Source: [Flexibacter] sp. ATCC 35208
Lineage (GTDB): Bacteria > Bacteroidota > Bacteroidia > Chitinophagales > Chitinophagaceae
Length of the DNA: 64,000 nucleotides
Reading direction: 5' to 3'
Assembly (NCBI RefSeq): GCF_001975825.1
Contig: NZ_MTKN01000013.1
Location: 49,162-113,161 of the forward strand
In this document: piece after piece, positions 42,763 to 51,644 of the stretch
Position numbering within the stretch: the stretch's first letter is position 1
Layout: each line of letters starts with the position of its first letter
Translations under genes and position numbers: made by a program
Notes under the pieces: model-generated
Database searches by the model: none
What the model was told of the DNA's origin: nothing
The model's input: only the letters and a program-made list of their open reading frames with translations

Positions 42763-43380
42763 ACAGACATTTTACGGTAAGAGAAGATCATTAGCCCTAT
42801 AGTCACCCCCCCCCAGCAAACCAGTACTGCCATCGCACTCCATGCTGCTGAAAAACGCATACCGGTAACAGGCGGCTCATATTTAAACTGTGGCACCGTT
42901 TTCCAGAAATCATTGGAAGCTTCCACATGATCCTGATAAAAATCATCAACAATAACTCCCACCTTCCTGCGGTGTATCTCTGCCTTCTCTGCAAAATCAT
43001 TGTGCGTGTTCATATCTGTAGCAGTCATATGCATAGAGAAATCCCTGAATGCCAGAAACGGGGAGAATATCGCCAGCGAACGCACTAATCCATCCTGTCT
43101 TGACTGGTTTTGCTCCACCGCCGTATACGCTCTATCCATCACTTTTCCATCAGATTCTTCAAAGAACTCAATAGTGATCGGGATAAAAAATACCGGAAGG
43201 CGCTGAATACTATCGACATGATACGCCGCCAGGGTTCTCTTCAGCAATTGCTCCCGGCGTTGATCTTTCGTTCCTTCACCTTTCACGCCATATTGCATTT
43301 CATTGAAAGTCCTATGCTCAAACTCAATAGAAGTAATAGAAGGGAAGGTCTGCTTTGATACCTCCGCAGATAACCATATG
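42759..43380 (-). pseudogene. 5'-truncated second DUF3526-like ABC permease
   Basis: The frame encodes only the C-terminal part of a permease related to its downstream neighbour: a periplasmic stretch ending KYEPPVTGMRF and one membrane helix near the end. The open frame extends upstream of the Met at 43298 through VIWLSAEVSKQTFPSITSIE to about 43380. Good coding sense is lost there and a different, plus-strand coding fragment begins. The N-terminal membrane helices and the motif before the periplasmic part are missing, so the protein is unlikely to work. An upstream ATPase gene has probably gone with the deletion. Confidence 0.7.
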
Positions 43381-43485
43381 ACATCAGAATTAGAAAACCG
43401 GGTTACCGAGTTAGCTGGAAGTAAAGAAGCTTTAAAACAGGTAAACGAAGAAATCGAGTCGTTGGAGATGAAATATAAAAAATAA
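43378..43485 (+). other. Short coiled-coil coding fragment
   Basis: The plus-strand frame reads MTSELENRVTELAGSKEALK and continues for 15 more charged, heptad-like residues to a stop at 43485. It has strong coding character but no visible 5' part. The junction with the truncated permease lies at its first codons. I think it is the tail of a lost gene; the original is not recognised. Confidence 0.3.
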
Positions 43486-43526
43486 GATCAACGATTATAC
43501 CTATAATAGGTTCAATAATCAAAGAA

Positions 43527-43557
43527 AAAAGGACTCCTGTGTACAGAAGCCCTTTTA
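43527..43557 (-). terminator. Terminator of tRNA-His copy 1
   Basis: An imperfect hairpin with outer stem AAAAGG/CCTTTT and inner CTGT/ACAG lies about 20 bases after the tRNA 3' end. It is a diverged form of the hairpins at 31276 and 45671. Confidence 0.65.
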
Positions 43558-43574
43558 AAGAAAATTCCCGTTAG

Positions 43575-43649
43575 GGTGGATGATGGGGTTCGAACCCACG
43601 ACCCCCAGAACCACAATCTGGTGCTCTAACCAACTGAGCTACAACCACC
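43575..43649 (-). tRNA. tRNA-His (anticodon GTG), copy 1
   Basis: Full cloverleaf on the minus strand. The acceptor has the extra G at position -1 typical of tRNA-His, the D arm reads GCTCAGTTGGTTAGAGC, and the anticodon stem-loop is CCAGA-TTGTGGT-TCTGG with anticodon GTG. The T arm reads GTGGGTTCGAACCCCAT. The acceptor stem has one U-U mismatch, shared with copy 2. The CCA end is not encoded. It forms the left border of lipoprotein cassette 2. Confidence 0.95.
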
Positions 43650-43865
43650 GTTTTCACACACCGTTTCTAACCGTGCGGGGCGCGAAACTAAGAATTATTT
43701 TAATAAAAAAGTATTTTTATCAATAAAATTTAAAAGTATTTCGCCAAACGAACTACAAAGACATAGACCTTTTCTATAGATCTTACAATCCAAATAGCGT
43801 TTTATATTTCTAAACTTTAAAAACTTAAACCGCTTTAGATACTGAACACTATCATTAAAATAAAA

Positions 43866-43898
43866 TTTGAATTTATCTTATAATATTCTTTATGTTTG
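43866..43898 (+). promoter_or_regulatory. Promoter of lipoprotein cassette 2
   Basis: TTTG at 43866-43869 and TATGTTTG at 43891-43898, 21 bases apart, fit the Bacteroidota -33/-7 promoter. The start codon follows 40 bases later. The rest of 43650-43865 is AT-rich and shows no gene. Confidence 0.65.
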
Positions 43899-43938
43899 TC
43901 AACATTTTTAACCCGAACAAAAACCAATTGTTTAACTC

Positions 43939-44793
43939 ATGAAACCAACATTCTGTAAGCTAGCAACTGTTAGCCTATGTTCATTACTGTTATTTTCCTG
44001 TTCCAAGAAAGAAGATATTGAGGGTATTACCACTACATCAGCAACGACCTCCACAATGAATGGTCAGATTAGTATTACCAAAAATCAATATGATCACTTA
44101 TCAAAAATTTTCTCCAATGATGAGGCTAGAAAGAGATATGGTCAATATTTAATTGACAGCGTTTCTGGACTTGCCAGTGCCAAATCTTTAGCTATTGCAT
44201 CAACCGAAGACGAGGCTTTCAACCCCAATTTGGTTGAAGACAATTCTATTTATTTTGTAGGCCAAAATCCACCCCTTACCTATATTTCTATTTATGGAGA
44301 TAAGGTTCAATATGAAGTAAGACCATGGTTTTATTTTCCTATCCGACAAAATAACATGTCCATCGTTATTCGATTACTATGGGATAAGGAAGGCGCAATG
44401 GCCAATCCGCATGCATCTTATAATGGGTCCCCGATTCCTATTATTACAGGCCCCGCATTAGGAACTTTAGAAACTCCGGTTGCACCGCTTTTTAATATAT
44501 TTGATGCCCCCTACGCTTGCCATGGAAATGTTAAGGGTGACGTAATTGAAAAGAGAACGATTGCAAGAACAAACGAAGGAAAATATCTTTTTAAAGCTGG
44601 TGTTGACGCCTCAGGACTTGCATTAGGTACCGAATTATCTGCAGGGGTAACAATTGTATATTCTGCTAATAACATAAGTGACTTTTACTACGAGCTAACC
44701 TTCAGATGCGATTTCCAAAGAGACCAGGATCCTAACTCTCCAGTTGTTGAATGGTCAGGTACAGGAATTTGTAGAGGTACTCAGCAAAATTAA
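43939..44793 (+). CDS. Lipoprotein A, cassette 2, unknown function
   Basis: An intact lipoprotein of 284 residues. The signal peptide (MKPTFCKLATVSLCSLLLFS) with Cys21 is nearly base-identical to that of the broken paralogue at 26679. The mature part is diverged but colinear. Shared landmarks are QxSITKNQYDHLSKIF near the N-terminus, a beta-rich centre, GTLETPVAPLFNI, and GDVIEKRTIARTNEGK. The next part (FKAGVDASGLALGTELSAG) suggests a beta-sandwich C-terminal half. It is first in a two-gene unit with lipoprotein B, 5 bases downstream. I do not recognise the family. It lies between two tRNA-His genes, in AT-rich DNA. Confidence 0.8.
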   Translation: MKPTFCKLATVSLCSLLLFSCSKKEDIEGITTTSATTSTMNGQISITKNQYDHLSKIFSNDEARKRYGQYLIDSVSGLASAKSLAIASTEDEAFNPNLVEDNSIYFVGQNPPLTYISIYGDKVQYEVRPWFYFPIRQNNMSIVIRLLWDKEGAMANPHASYNGSPIPIITGPALGTLETPVAPLFNIFDAPYACHGNVKGDVIEKRTIARTNEGKYLFKAGVDASGLALGTELSAGVTIVYSANNISDFYYELTFRCDFQRDQDPNSPVVEWSGTGICRGTQQN

Positions 44794-44798
44794 ATATA

Positions 44799-45296
44799 AT
44801 GTTTAAGGATTTTCTTTTAATTATTTGTGCATGTTACATCACTGCTTGTAATGGCCAGAAAACAAATTTAAACGTATCGGCAGATTATATTTCCCTTTAT
44901 TTTGCAAAGGACAAAAATAATACAATCGCCCATTGGGAAAACGTAAGGAAAATGCCCATTGGAGCATTTACATGTAAGGAGCAGGAAAATGGTGATTTGA
45001 TAATTAAATATAATCCCCAGGATTCAGTTACTAAATTTGTAAATGTATCTAATGACAAATCTTTAAAAGAGAGTCTGGATAAATTACCAAAGAATCTATC
45101 AAGTCTGCAAATTAAAGGGATTTATATAAATCCAACGGAACCATTCAATTTTTACCAAGCGGTGTATTCCAGTAAAGAAATCCCTAATGCAATATGCATA
45201 GTTACCTTTACTATTCCTGGAGCAAATATCATTGGAGCAAATTTTTACTCAGGAGAACCAGTAAATCCTTTAAAAGAGGAAAATATTCAGCTATGA
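44799..45296 (+). CDS. Lipoprotein B, cassette 2, unknown function
   Basis: A lipoprotein of 165 residues with signal peptide and lipidation Cys17 (CYITACNG). It is homologous to lipoprotein B of cassette 1: both have a DYISLY/QYISLF strand, a CKEQENGDLIIKYNP against CQEQGNGNLIIHFNR block, and an almost identical end (IIGANFYSGEPVNPLKEENI). It is immediately downstream of lipoprotein A and followed by a strong terminator. The conserved tail and conserved pairing suggest that A and B work together. No enzymatic motif is visible. Confidence 0.8.
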   Translation: MFKDFLLIICACYITACNGQKTNLNVSADYISLYFAKDKNNTIAHWENVRKMPIGAFTCKEQENGDLIIKYNPQDSVTKFVNVSNDKSLKESLDKLPKNLSSLQIKGIYINPTEPFNFYQAVYSSKEIPNAICIVTFTIPGANIIGANFYSGEPVNPLKEENIQL

Positions 45297-45315
45297 TTCT
45301 GTAGTCCGCTATACT

Positions 45316-45352
45316 AAAAAGCCGTCTCTTATTATTCAGAGACGGCTTTTTT
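45316..45352. terminator. Terminator after lipoprotein cassette 2
   Basis: The stem AGCCGTCTCT pairs with AGAGACGGCT around an 8-base loop and has A and T runs on both sides. Same place and style as the hairpin after cassette 1, but a different stem sequence. Confidence 0.88.
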
Positions 45353-45370
45353 CATGAATAAATAAACCTG

Positions 45371-45541
45371 CTAACCATAAACATTCTCCTCTAAGAAATT
45401 CTTAGAACTATCGCCAATAATGCTATTATTGGCGGGTTTATTGAACCCTTTGGTTGTTGTGATTTGAGCTTGTAAACTTAAAAAGGGGAAGAGGATAAAT
45501 GCAATAATAATTTTTTTATACGGGATATTGAGGTTCTTTAT
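45371..45541 (-). pseudogene. Signal-peptide fragment of a lost secreted protein
   Basis: The minus-strand frame from 45541 reads KNLNIPYKKIIIAFILFPFL, then SLQAQITTTKGFNKP, and stops at 45371 after about 56 codons. It is a textbook signal peptide with an AQ cleavage site followed by a short polar stretch. The first codon is ATA, so the start is probably mutated, and the rest of the protein is missing. The remainder of 45542-45670 shows nothing. Confidence 0.4.
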
Positions 45542-45670
45542 TAAATAATAAGACTCATTAAACTGAGTAAAAATCTATGCGTCAACCCGATGTTAACTGC
45601 TGTGTGCGGAATTGTCATTTATATTGTGGAAATCAGATCTTAAGTTTTGGTTCATAACAGTATGAAACAA

Positions 45671-45701
45671 AAAAAGGACCTCTTATTCAGAAGTCCTTTT
45701 T
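45671..45701 (-). terminator. Terminator of tRNA-His copy 2
   Basis: AAAAAGGAC pairs with GTCCTTTTT around a 13-base loop, 11 bases after the tRNA 3' end. It is nearly identical to the hairpin after the AraC gene at 31276. Confidence 0.8.
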
Positions 45702-45712
45702 CCAAAAAGGTG

Positions 45713-45787
45713 GGTGGATGATGGGGTTCGAACCCACGACCCCTAGAACCACAATCTAGTGCTCTAACCAACTGAGCTACAACCACC
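45713..45787 (-). tRNA. tRNA-His (anticodon GTG), copy 2
   Basis: Same cloverleaf as copy 1, with G at -1 and anticodon GTG. The only change is in the anticodon stem: CTAGA-TTGTGGT-TCTAG instead of CCAGA/TCTGG, a compensated C-G to T-A pair. Both copies thus remain foldable. It forms the right border of lipoprotein cassette 2. Confidence 0.95.
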
Positions 45788-45918
45788 GTTTGAATTGGGA
45801 TTGCAAAGATAAGCAAAACAATTCTCTACTTCCAAATATTTTTAGAACTTTTTTCTCCCTCACACACCTAATCCTCACCTTTCATCATTTTCCCCTCCCT
45901 ATTCCCCCCCACTACCAA

Positions 45919-45926
45919 TATATTTG
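45919..45926 (+). promoter_or_regulatory. Putative -7 element of the outer-membrane barrel gene
   Basis: TATATTTG matches TAnnTTTG and lies 22 bases before the chosen start codon at 45949. It also argues against the in-frame ATG at 45790, which falls upstream of the promoter and at the tRNA end. No clear -33 TTTG is present. Confidence 0.5.
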
Positions 45927-45948
45927 TTACGGTCTCAACTTTCTTTCA

Positions 45949-48387
45949 ATGCGGTATTCCCTGTTAATAATAACAGCGGTCCTGTCCACCTGTTATATAT
46001 CTGTAGTAGCCCAAACCACCAACAAGCTGACCGGCAAAGCTATAGACGCCAGCACCGGCAAGCCCGTTGAATATGCTTCCGTAGTCATCCTACAGGAAAA
46101 AGATTCTTCCGTGCTCACAGGTATGTACACCCAACCAGATGGTACTTTCAGCTTCAACCCGCTGCAAACCGGCCACTACATCCTCCGTATCACCTTTATG
46201 GGTTACGACAACCTCTATAAAAACATTACAACCAATAAACCGTTGGGCACCCTAAAGCTCACCCCCACCGGCAAAGTCCTCGCGACCGTCGAAATCAAAT
46301 CCGAAAAGCCCGCGTTCTCTATGCAGATCGACAGACAGGTATTCGACGCCGGCGCTTTTGTAACCGCCGAAGGAGGTACAGGCACTGATATTCTAAAAAA
46401 CATTCCCAGCGTGGACGTGGACATAGACGATAATGTTACCCTCCGTGGCAAAAGCGTCACCATCTATGTAGACGGCAAGCCCTCCACCTTTGGAGATGCT
46501 AAAACAGCCCTGCAAATGATTCCCGCAGAGACGATCGACAGAGTTGAAGTGATCAACAACCCCTCTGCTAAATTCGAAGCCAACGGCGGTGGCGGTATCA
46601 TCAACATCGTGCTGAAAAAAGATAAAGCCATCGGCTACAATGTCATGTTCAACGCCGGCGTAGCCACAAGAGGACAAGTTAACGGAACGGCAAACGCCAG
46701 CTTAAGACTGAAGAAATTCAACTTCTTTGGTAACTACAACGGCCGCTACGGATCTACCACCGGCTCCGGCTATAGCTACCGCCAGAACCTGATCGCCGAT
46801 ACTTCCGGCTCCTGGTTCTTTACACAGGATAGCCATAATAAGAATACCAGTCACCAAAACGGCGGCCGTATTGGACTCGACTATTACCTCGGTGAGTATA
46901 ATACGTTCACCCTCTCCGAAGGCTTTAGCAGTAGCGGCGGTAACAGCGAAGACGACATTTTGCTCGATTACCTCAACCAGGTCAAAGACCCTGTCAAATC
47001 AGGTGAAAGACATAATACCAGCGGTAATAAAAACCCCAACAATAACACCGCCTTCAATTTCCGCCATACTACCAGCAGGCAGAATGAAGAGTGGACGGCC
47101 TACGTGAGCTATAGCAACAATAAAGGCAATAGCAACAGTAACTACTTCACAAAGTATAACACTGCCGCCAACCCCGATCTGCAGGCGAATACCGGCCGCT
47201 CTCAAAATAAATTCTGGAACATCCAGACAGACTATACCACCCCCTTCGGGAAAAAAGGCAAATTCGAAACAGGAGGTAAAGTCACGCTACGGAATAACAA
47301 CAACGACTATAACGCACAGGTCTACAACTGGGACTCCATGGAATACCAGACCAGCAGCCTGCTCTCCAATACCTATTATTATAAGGAAGACATTTACGGC
47401 GCCTACGTCAATGTATCCAACGCCATCGGCAACCTCGGTTACATGGTCGGCACGAGAGTGGAGCAGGCTTATCTCAATGGCTACTCCTACACCAAGGATA
47501 CTTCTGTGAATAATAAATTCTTCAACGTATTTCCCAGTGTATTCCTGAAATACAACCTGCCACATAACCAGGACCAAAGCCTGATCTTCAACTATTCTAC
47601 CCGCATAGACAGGCCGAATTTTGACCAGCTCCTCCCCTACGTCAACAACTCCGACCCGCAGAACATCCGCGTGGGTAACCCGGCTTTACGCCCATCCCTG
47701 ACCCATAAGTTCGAAATGAACTACTCAAGATATTACCCTGGTTCAAAAGATTTCCTGAACACCGGGGTATACTATTCCCAGGCCAATGACGACATTGACC
47801 GCATCAGTGTGTTGGATACCACTACCGGCATCACCACGACCAAACCCATGAACCTGGCTACAGACAAAGACTGGGGAGCTAACTTTACCTACAACCTCCA
47901 CATCCTCAAAGGCTGGAATGTATCCAGCAACCTGAACCTGGAATACAGCAAACTGACCGGCACCGCCATCAGCAACGAATATTTCTCCTGGGGCATCAAT
48001 GTGAACTCAAATTGCCGCCTGCCCGGCCGTTTTAATATACAAATGAACGCACACTACCGGTCACCCCGCGTACAGCCACAGGGTACCTTCAAAGCGATGA
48101 ACGGCATTGACATGGGGGTGCGGAAAGAAATGCTGAAGAACAATGCACTGGCCATCTCTCTCAATATCTCCGATATATTAAATACACAACAATACAGCTC
48201 CCACTACGAAACTGATGCCTTTATACAGGACTACAGCCGTAAGAGGATGACCCGTTTTATCAGGTTGAATATCCGTTACCGTTTTGGAAAGATGGATCCA
48301 AACTTATTCAAAAGAAAGAAGAAACCGGAAGATCAGGAAGAAACGCCGGAAACTGAGGACAAAAAGCCACAAAACGACAGGTTATAA
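45949..48387 (+). CDS. Outer-membrane beta-barrel protein, TonB receptor-like
   Basis: A protein of 812 residues from the ATG at 45949, which gives a good signal peptide ending VVAQ. An in-frame ATG at 45790 would add 53 residues without such character. A carboxypeptidase-like domain (about 27-105, GKAIDASTGKPVEYASVVI) is followed by a plug-like region (about 115-220, with NIPSVDVDIDDNVTLRG and VEVINNPSAKFEANGGGG). A barrel of the OMP_b-brl_3 type follows. The barrel ends at FGKMDPN, and a charged tail of about 30 residues rich in Lys and Glu comes after it. Substrate unknown. No SusD partner is adjacent. Confidence 0.87.
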   Translation: MRYSLLIITAVLSTCYISVVAQTTNKLTGKAIDASTGKPVEYASVVILQEKDSSVLTGMYTQPDGTFSFNPLQTGHYILRITFMGYDNLYKNITTNKPLGTLKLTPTGKVLATVEIKSEKPAFSMQIDRQVFDAGAFVTAEGGTGTDILKNIPSVDVDIDDNVTLRGKSVTIYVDGKPSTFGDAKTALQMIPAETIDRVEVINNPSAKFEANGGGGIINIVLKKDKAIGYNVMFNAGVATRGQVNGTANASLRLKKFNFFGNYNGRYGSTTGSGYSYRQNLIADTSGSWFFTQDSHNKNTSHQNGGRIGLDYYLGEYNTFTLSEGFSSSGGNSEDDILLDYLNQVKDPVKSGERHNTSGNKNPNNNTAFNFRHTTSRQNEEWTAYVSYSNNKGNSNSNYFTKYNTAANPDLQANTGRSQNKFWNIQTDYTTPFGKKGKFETGGKVTLRNNNNDYNAQVYNWDSMEYQTSSLLSNTYYYKEDIYGAYVNVSNAIGNLGYMVGTRVEQAYLNGYSYTKDTSVNNKFFNVFPSVFLKYNLPHNQDQSLIFNYSTRIDRPNFDQLLPYVNNSDPQNIRVGNPALRPSLTHKFEMNYSRYYPGSKDFLNTGVYYSQANDDIDRISVLDTTTGITTTKPMNLATDKDWGANFTYNLHILKGWNVSSNLNLEYSKLTGTAISNEYFSWGINVNSNCRLPGRFNIQMNAHYRSPRVQPQGTFKAMNGIDMGVRKEMLKNNALAISLNISDILNTQQYSSHYETDAFIQDYSRKRMTRFIRLNIRYRFGKMDPNLFKRKKKPEDQEETPETEDKKPQNDRL

Positions 48388-48396
48388 ACCCCGTCA

Positions 48397-49053
48397 TCAG
48401 GCTTTTTTCCCTGCCAGCATCGGAACAAACGAGAAATTGTCAAACATCTCCTGCTCATAATCTGACTCACTTACCTTGGTAATGCGCAACATACGTTGCA
48501 CTTCCTGTCCGCCGACAGGAATCACCATTTTGCCACCGACCTTCATTTGCTGCAACAGGCGCTCCGGGATCTGGGGGGCCGCTGCGGTGACAAGTACCTT
48601 GTCAAAAGGTGCATAGGTAGGGAGACCTTCATACCCATCTCCATAAAAGAACCGGAGATTAGGATACTTTGCTTTAAAAGGAAAAAGCTTTACCTGGTCA
48701 AAGAGGCGTTTCTGACGTTCGATGGTGAAGATCATCGCCTTCAGTTCAGCCAGCACACAGGCCTGGTAAGCACTACCGGTACCTATTTCCAGCACCTTTT
48801 CAAATGGCTTTACTTCCAGCAACTGTGTCTGGTAGGCCACTGTATAAGGTTGGGAAATAGTCTGCCCCTCCCCGATGGGAAATGCCCTATCCTCATAAGC
48901 AATGCTTTCGAATGCCGTATCCAGGAAATAATGCCGGGGAATGTTGTTGATAGCTGCTAAAACGCTTTGGTCTGTTATGCCCTTTTGCAGGATAGTATCT
49001 ACCAGCTGCTTGCGTAATCCTTTTTGTTTATAGGAGTCTTCGTACCGCCTCAT
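48397..49053 (-). CDS. pcm: Protein-L-isoaspartate O-methyltransferase
   Basis: A repair methyltransferase of 218 residues from the ATG at 49053 (MRRYEDSYKQKGLRKQ). A frame extension to 49077 has no support. It transfers a methyl group from S-adenosylmethionine to isoaspartyl residues of damaged proteins. Visible are NNIPRHYFLD, the family motif with IGEGQTISQPYTVAYQ, the SAM-binding VLEIGTGSAYQ, and DKVLVTAAAPQIPERLLQQM. It is convergent with the barrel gene, with only nine bases between the stop codons. No operon partner. Confidence 0.92.
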   Translation of the reverse strand: MRRYEDSYKQKGLRKQLVDTILQKGITDQSVLAAINNIPRHYFLDTAFESIAYEDRAFPIGEGQTISQPYTVAYQTQLLEVKPFEKVLEIGTGSAYQACVLAELKAMIFTIERQKRLFDQVKLFPFKAKYPNLRFFYGDGYEGLPTYAPFDKVLVTAAAPQIPERLLQQMKVGGKMVIPVGGQEVQRMLRITKVSESDYEQEMFDNFSFVPMLAGKKA

Positions 49054-49248
49054 GCACACAAAAATAGACAATACCACCCACTTTCAATAACCTATGGGAA
49101 TTTCTATTTATCCCCATCACAGTTGAATATGGTGCAATAATTGCATATCCCTCCATCTGGCGCCAAATTGTAGCACCATATTTCAGGATTTTAGCTTTAA
49201 TTTACAATCTTGTTTCTGACACAATTTTCAGACAAACCCAATTTTTTT

Positions 49249-50973
49249 ATGGATAATGTAATCGAAAGTAAGGTATCACAATGGCTGAACGGCCAGTTTG
49301 ATGCGGAGACGGTATCCGCTATCAAAAAATTGCAGCAGGAAAACCCCGATGAACTGGCTGATGCCTTTTACCGTAACCTAGAATTTGGTACGGGCGGTCT
49401 ACGCGGTATCATGGGCGTAGGTACCAACCGTATGAACAAATACACAGTAGGTATGGCTACTCAGGGTTTTGCCAACTACCTGAGACAGGCTTTCACGGAT
49501 GAAATCAAAATCGCGATTGCACACGACAGTCGCAACAACAGTCGTTTCTTTGCCGAAGTGGCTGCCAATGTTATGGCTGCAAATGGTATCAAAGTATACC
49601 TTTTCGAAAGTCTCCGCCCTACTCCGGAGCTCTCGTTCACCATCCGTCATCTCAAATGCAAAGGTGGTATCGTACTGACAGCATCGCATAATCCTAAAGA
49701 ATATAACGGCTATAAAGCATATTGGGACGATGGCGCCCAGCTCATTCCGCCTCACGACAAGAACGTGATCCGCGAAGTAGAGAAAATCGCCAATGTGGAA
49801 GATGTGAAATGGTCTGGTGGTGAAGCAAATATCCATCCGATCAGCACTGAAATCGACGAAGCTTACATACAGATGCTGAAAGGCCTGAGCATTCAGCCTG
49901 AAGCAATTGCGGCACAGAAAGATCTTAAAATAGTATATACGCCTATCCATGGTACCGGTATCACCCTGGTGCCTGAGACGCTGAAACGCTTTGGTTTTAC
50001 CAATGTACATGTGGTAGAAGAACAGGCGACCCCAAATGGTAACTTCCCAACCGTGGTATATCCAAACCCGGAAGAATCCGAAGCCATGAGCATTGGTCTG
50101 AAGAAGGCAAAGGAGCTGGATGCCGCTATCCTGCTGGGTACCGATCCGGATTCTGACCGCGTAGGTATTGCTGTGAAGGACCTGAAAGGGGAATGGATCC
50201 TCCTGAATGGTAACCAGACCGCCGTACTGCTTTTCAATTATATTATAGAAGGCCGTCGTGCAAAAGGACTGGCAGGTGCAACGGATTACGTATGTAAAAC
50301 CGTGGTAACCTCCGACCTGATCGACGTATTTGCTGCCAAAAACAATGTAAACTGTTACAATGTACTCACTGGTTTTAAATGGATCGCTGAACTGATCCGT
50401 ACCAAGGAAGGAAAAGAACAGTTCATTTGTGGGGGTGAAGAGTCTTATGGCTACATGATCGGTGACAATGTGCGTGACAAAGACGCGATTGCTTCCGTAG
50501 CCCTGATTTGTGAAATGGCTGCCGTAGCTGCAGGCCAGGGTCGTACCCTTTACCAACAGCTGATTGACATCTATATAAAATATGGTTATTACAAGGAAAA
50601 CCTGATCTCTATCACCAAGAAAGGCATGAAAGGTGCGGACGAAATTGCTGATATGATGAAAGGGTACCGCGAAAATCCACCTGCTACGATTGCTGGTGTG
50701 CCAGTAGTAACTACTTACGATTACCAGCTGCAACAGGTGAAAAACCTGAAGACCGGTGAGATGAAAGCTATCACCCTGCCTAAGTCGAATGTACTGCAGT
50801 TTGTGCTTGAAGACGGTAGTAAGATTTCTGCCCGTCCTTCTGGTACAGAGCCGAAGATCAAGTTCTATTTTAGCGTGAACCAGAAACTGGAAAGTGCGGA
50901 AGGGTTTGAGGCGGCTACGCAGGCACTGGATGCGAAGATCCAGGAGATCATTCAGGATATGAAACTGAAATAA
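49249..50973 (+). CDS. Phosphoglucomutase / phosphomannomutase family enzyme
   Basis: An alpha-D-phosphohexomutase of 574 residues starting at the ATG at 49249 (MDNVIESKV). The in-frame ATG at 49210 is less likely. It has the phosphoserine loop TASHNP (Ser146), the metal-binding loop DPDSDRVG, the sugar-binding GGEESYGY and the C-terminal phosphate loop RPSGTEPKIKFY. All four sites are intact. Size and the LEFGTGGLRGIMGVGTNRMN start match the long PGM/PMM form common in Bacteroidota. It interconverts hexose 1- and 6-phosphates in the cytoplasm. The strong terminator downstream ends a single-gene transcript. Confidence 0.93.
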   Translation: MDNVIESKVSQWLNGQFDAETVSAIKKLQQENPDELADAFYRNLEFGTGGLRGIMGVGTNRMNKYTVGMATQGFANYLRQAFTDEIKIAIAHDSRNNSRFFAEVAANVMAANGIKVYLFESLRPTPELSFTIRHLKCKGGIVLTASHNPKEYNGYKAYWDDGAQLIPPHDKNVIREVEKIANVEDVKWSGGEANIHPISTEIDEAYIQMLKGLSIQPEAIAAQKDLKIVYTPIHGTGITLVPETLKRFGFTNVHVVEEQATPNGNFPTVVYPNPEESEAMSIGLKKAKELDAAILLGTDPDSDRVGIAVKDLKGEWILLNGNQTAVLLFNYIIEGRRAKGLAGATDYVCKTVVTSDLIDVFAAKNNVNCYNVLTGFKWIAELIRTKEGKEQFICGGEESYGYMIGDNVRDKDAIASVALICEMAAVAAGQGRTLYQQLIDIYIKYGYYKENLISITKKGMKGADEIADMMKGYRENPPATIAGVPVVTTYDYQLQQVKNLKTGEMKAITLPKSNVLQFVLEDGSKISARPSGTEPKIKFYFSVNQKLESAEGFEAATQALDAKIQEIIQDMKLK

Positions 50974-51041
50974 ATGTCATAAATAAAACCTCTGGGAATC
51001 GAATAAATAGAATCCTGGCTTCATGAGGCATCTGAATAAAA

Positions 51042-51078
51042 GAGCGTGTATCTTCTTTTGATACACGCTCCTTTTATT
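51042..51078 (+). terminator. Terminator of the phosphoglucomutase gene
   Basis: GAGCGTGTATC pairs perfectly with GATACACGCTC around the loop TTCTTTT, followed by CTTTTATTTT. Confidence 0.92.
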
Positions 51079-51146
51079 TTATGAAAATAAGGTTTATCCC
51101 CGTTGGTGAATTCCCTCTTTCATGAATGTTTTTATAGTCAATATTG

Positions 51147-51644
51147 TTATTGTAAGTAAGCAGACTGAATCTCCTCTCCTGCCACATCGACCATTACCAT
51201 CTCCTGGAGTGTTGTAGATAAAGAATAACCCACAAAATCCACTGACAGCGGGAAAGATTTATGTTTACGGTCTACCAGTACAGCCGTCTGGATCTTCTTT
51301 GGCAGGAATTCCAGCAAAGGTTTCAGGGCGTACAGCATTGTTCTGCCTGAATTGGCCACATCGTCTATCAGTACGACTACTTTTCCATTGAAATCCAATG
51401 ATTCAGAGAGTTGCACCTTGTCAGGATGTTGTTTATCCAGTTTTAGTTCAATGAGTTTTATTTGAATGGGAGAGATCTCTTTCAGGATAGCCGCGATTTT
51501 TTCGGCGAGAATTGTCCCCCGGTCCCAGATACCAGCCAGTATGATGTGCTGTTCTTCACTGTTATGCTCATATATTTCGTAAGCGATACGTTTGATTTTT
51601 TTATCGATCACATCCTGGGTGAGGATTACATTCTTTGATTCCAT
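51147..51644 (-). CDS. Phosphoribosyltransferase family protein (PyrR-like)
   Basis: A type I phosphoribosyltransferase-fold protein of 165 residues. The PRPP-binding signature VVVLIDDVANSGRTM (Asp94, Asp95, Ser99 to Thr102) is intact. The flexible-loop and hood regions resemble PyrR-like bifunctional proteins and short nucleobase phosphoribosyltransferases. It could recycle a nucleobase or regulate pyrimidine genes by binding RNA. The sequence does not decide between these. No pyrimidine gene is next to it. It faces a G-rich gap upstream. Confidence 0.85.
   Translation of the reverse strand: MESKNVILTQDVIDKKIKRIAYEIYEHNSEEQHIILAGIWDRGTILAEKIAAILKEISPIQIKLIELKLDKQHPDKVQLSESLDFNGKVVVLIDDVANSGRTMLYALKPLLEFLPKKIQTAVLVDRKHKSFPLSVDFVGYSLSTTLQEMVMVDVAGEEIQSAYLQ

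Noticed and set aside
49399..50733. Long minus-strand frame of 444 codons inside the phosphoglucomutase gene
   Set aside because: It is the antisense shadow of a gene with all four catalytic motifs. The translation is rich in Phe, His and Cys without any motif.
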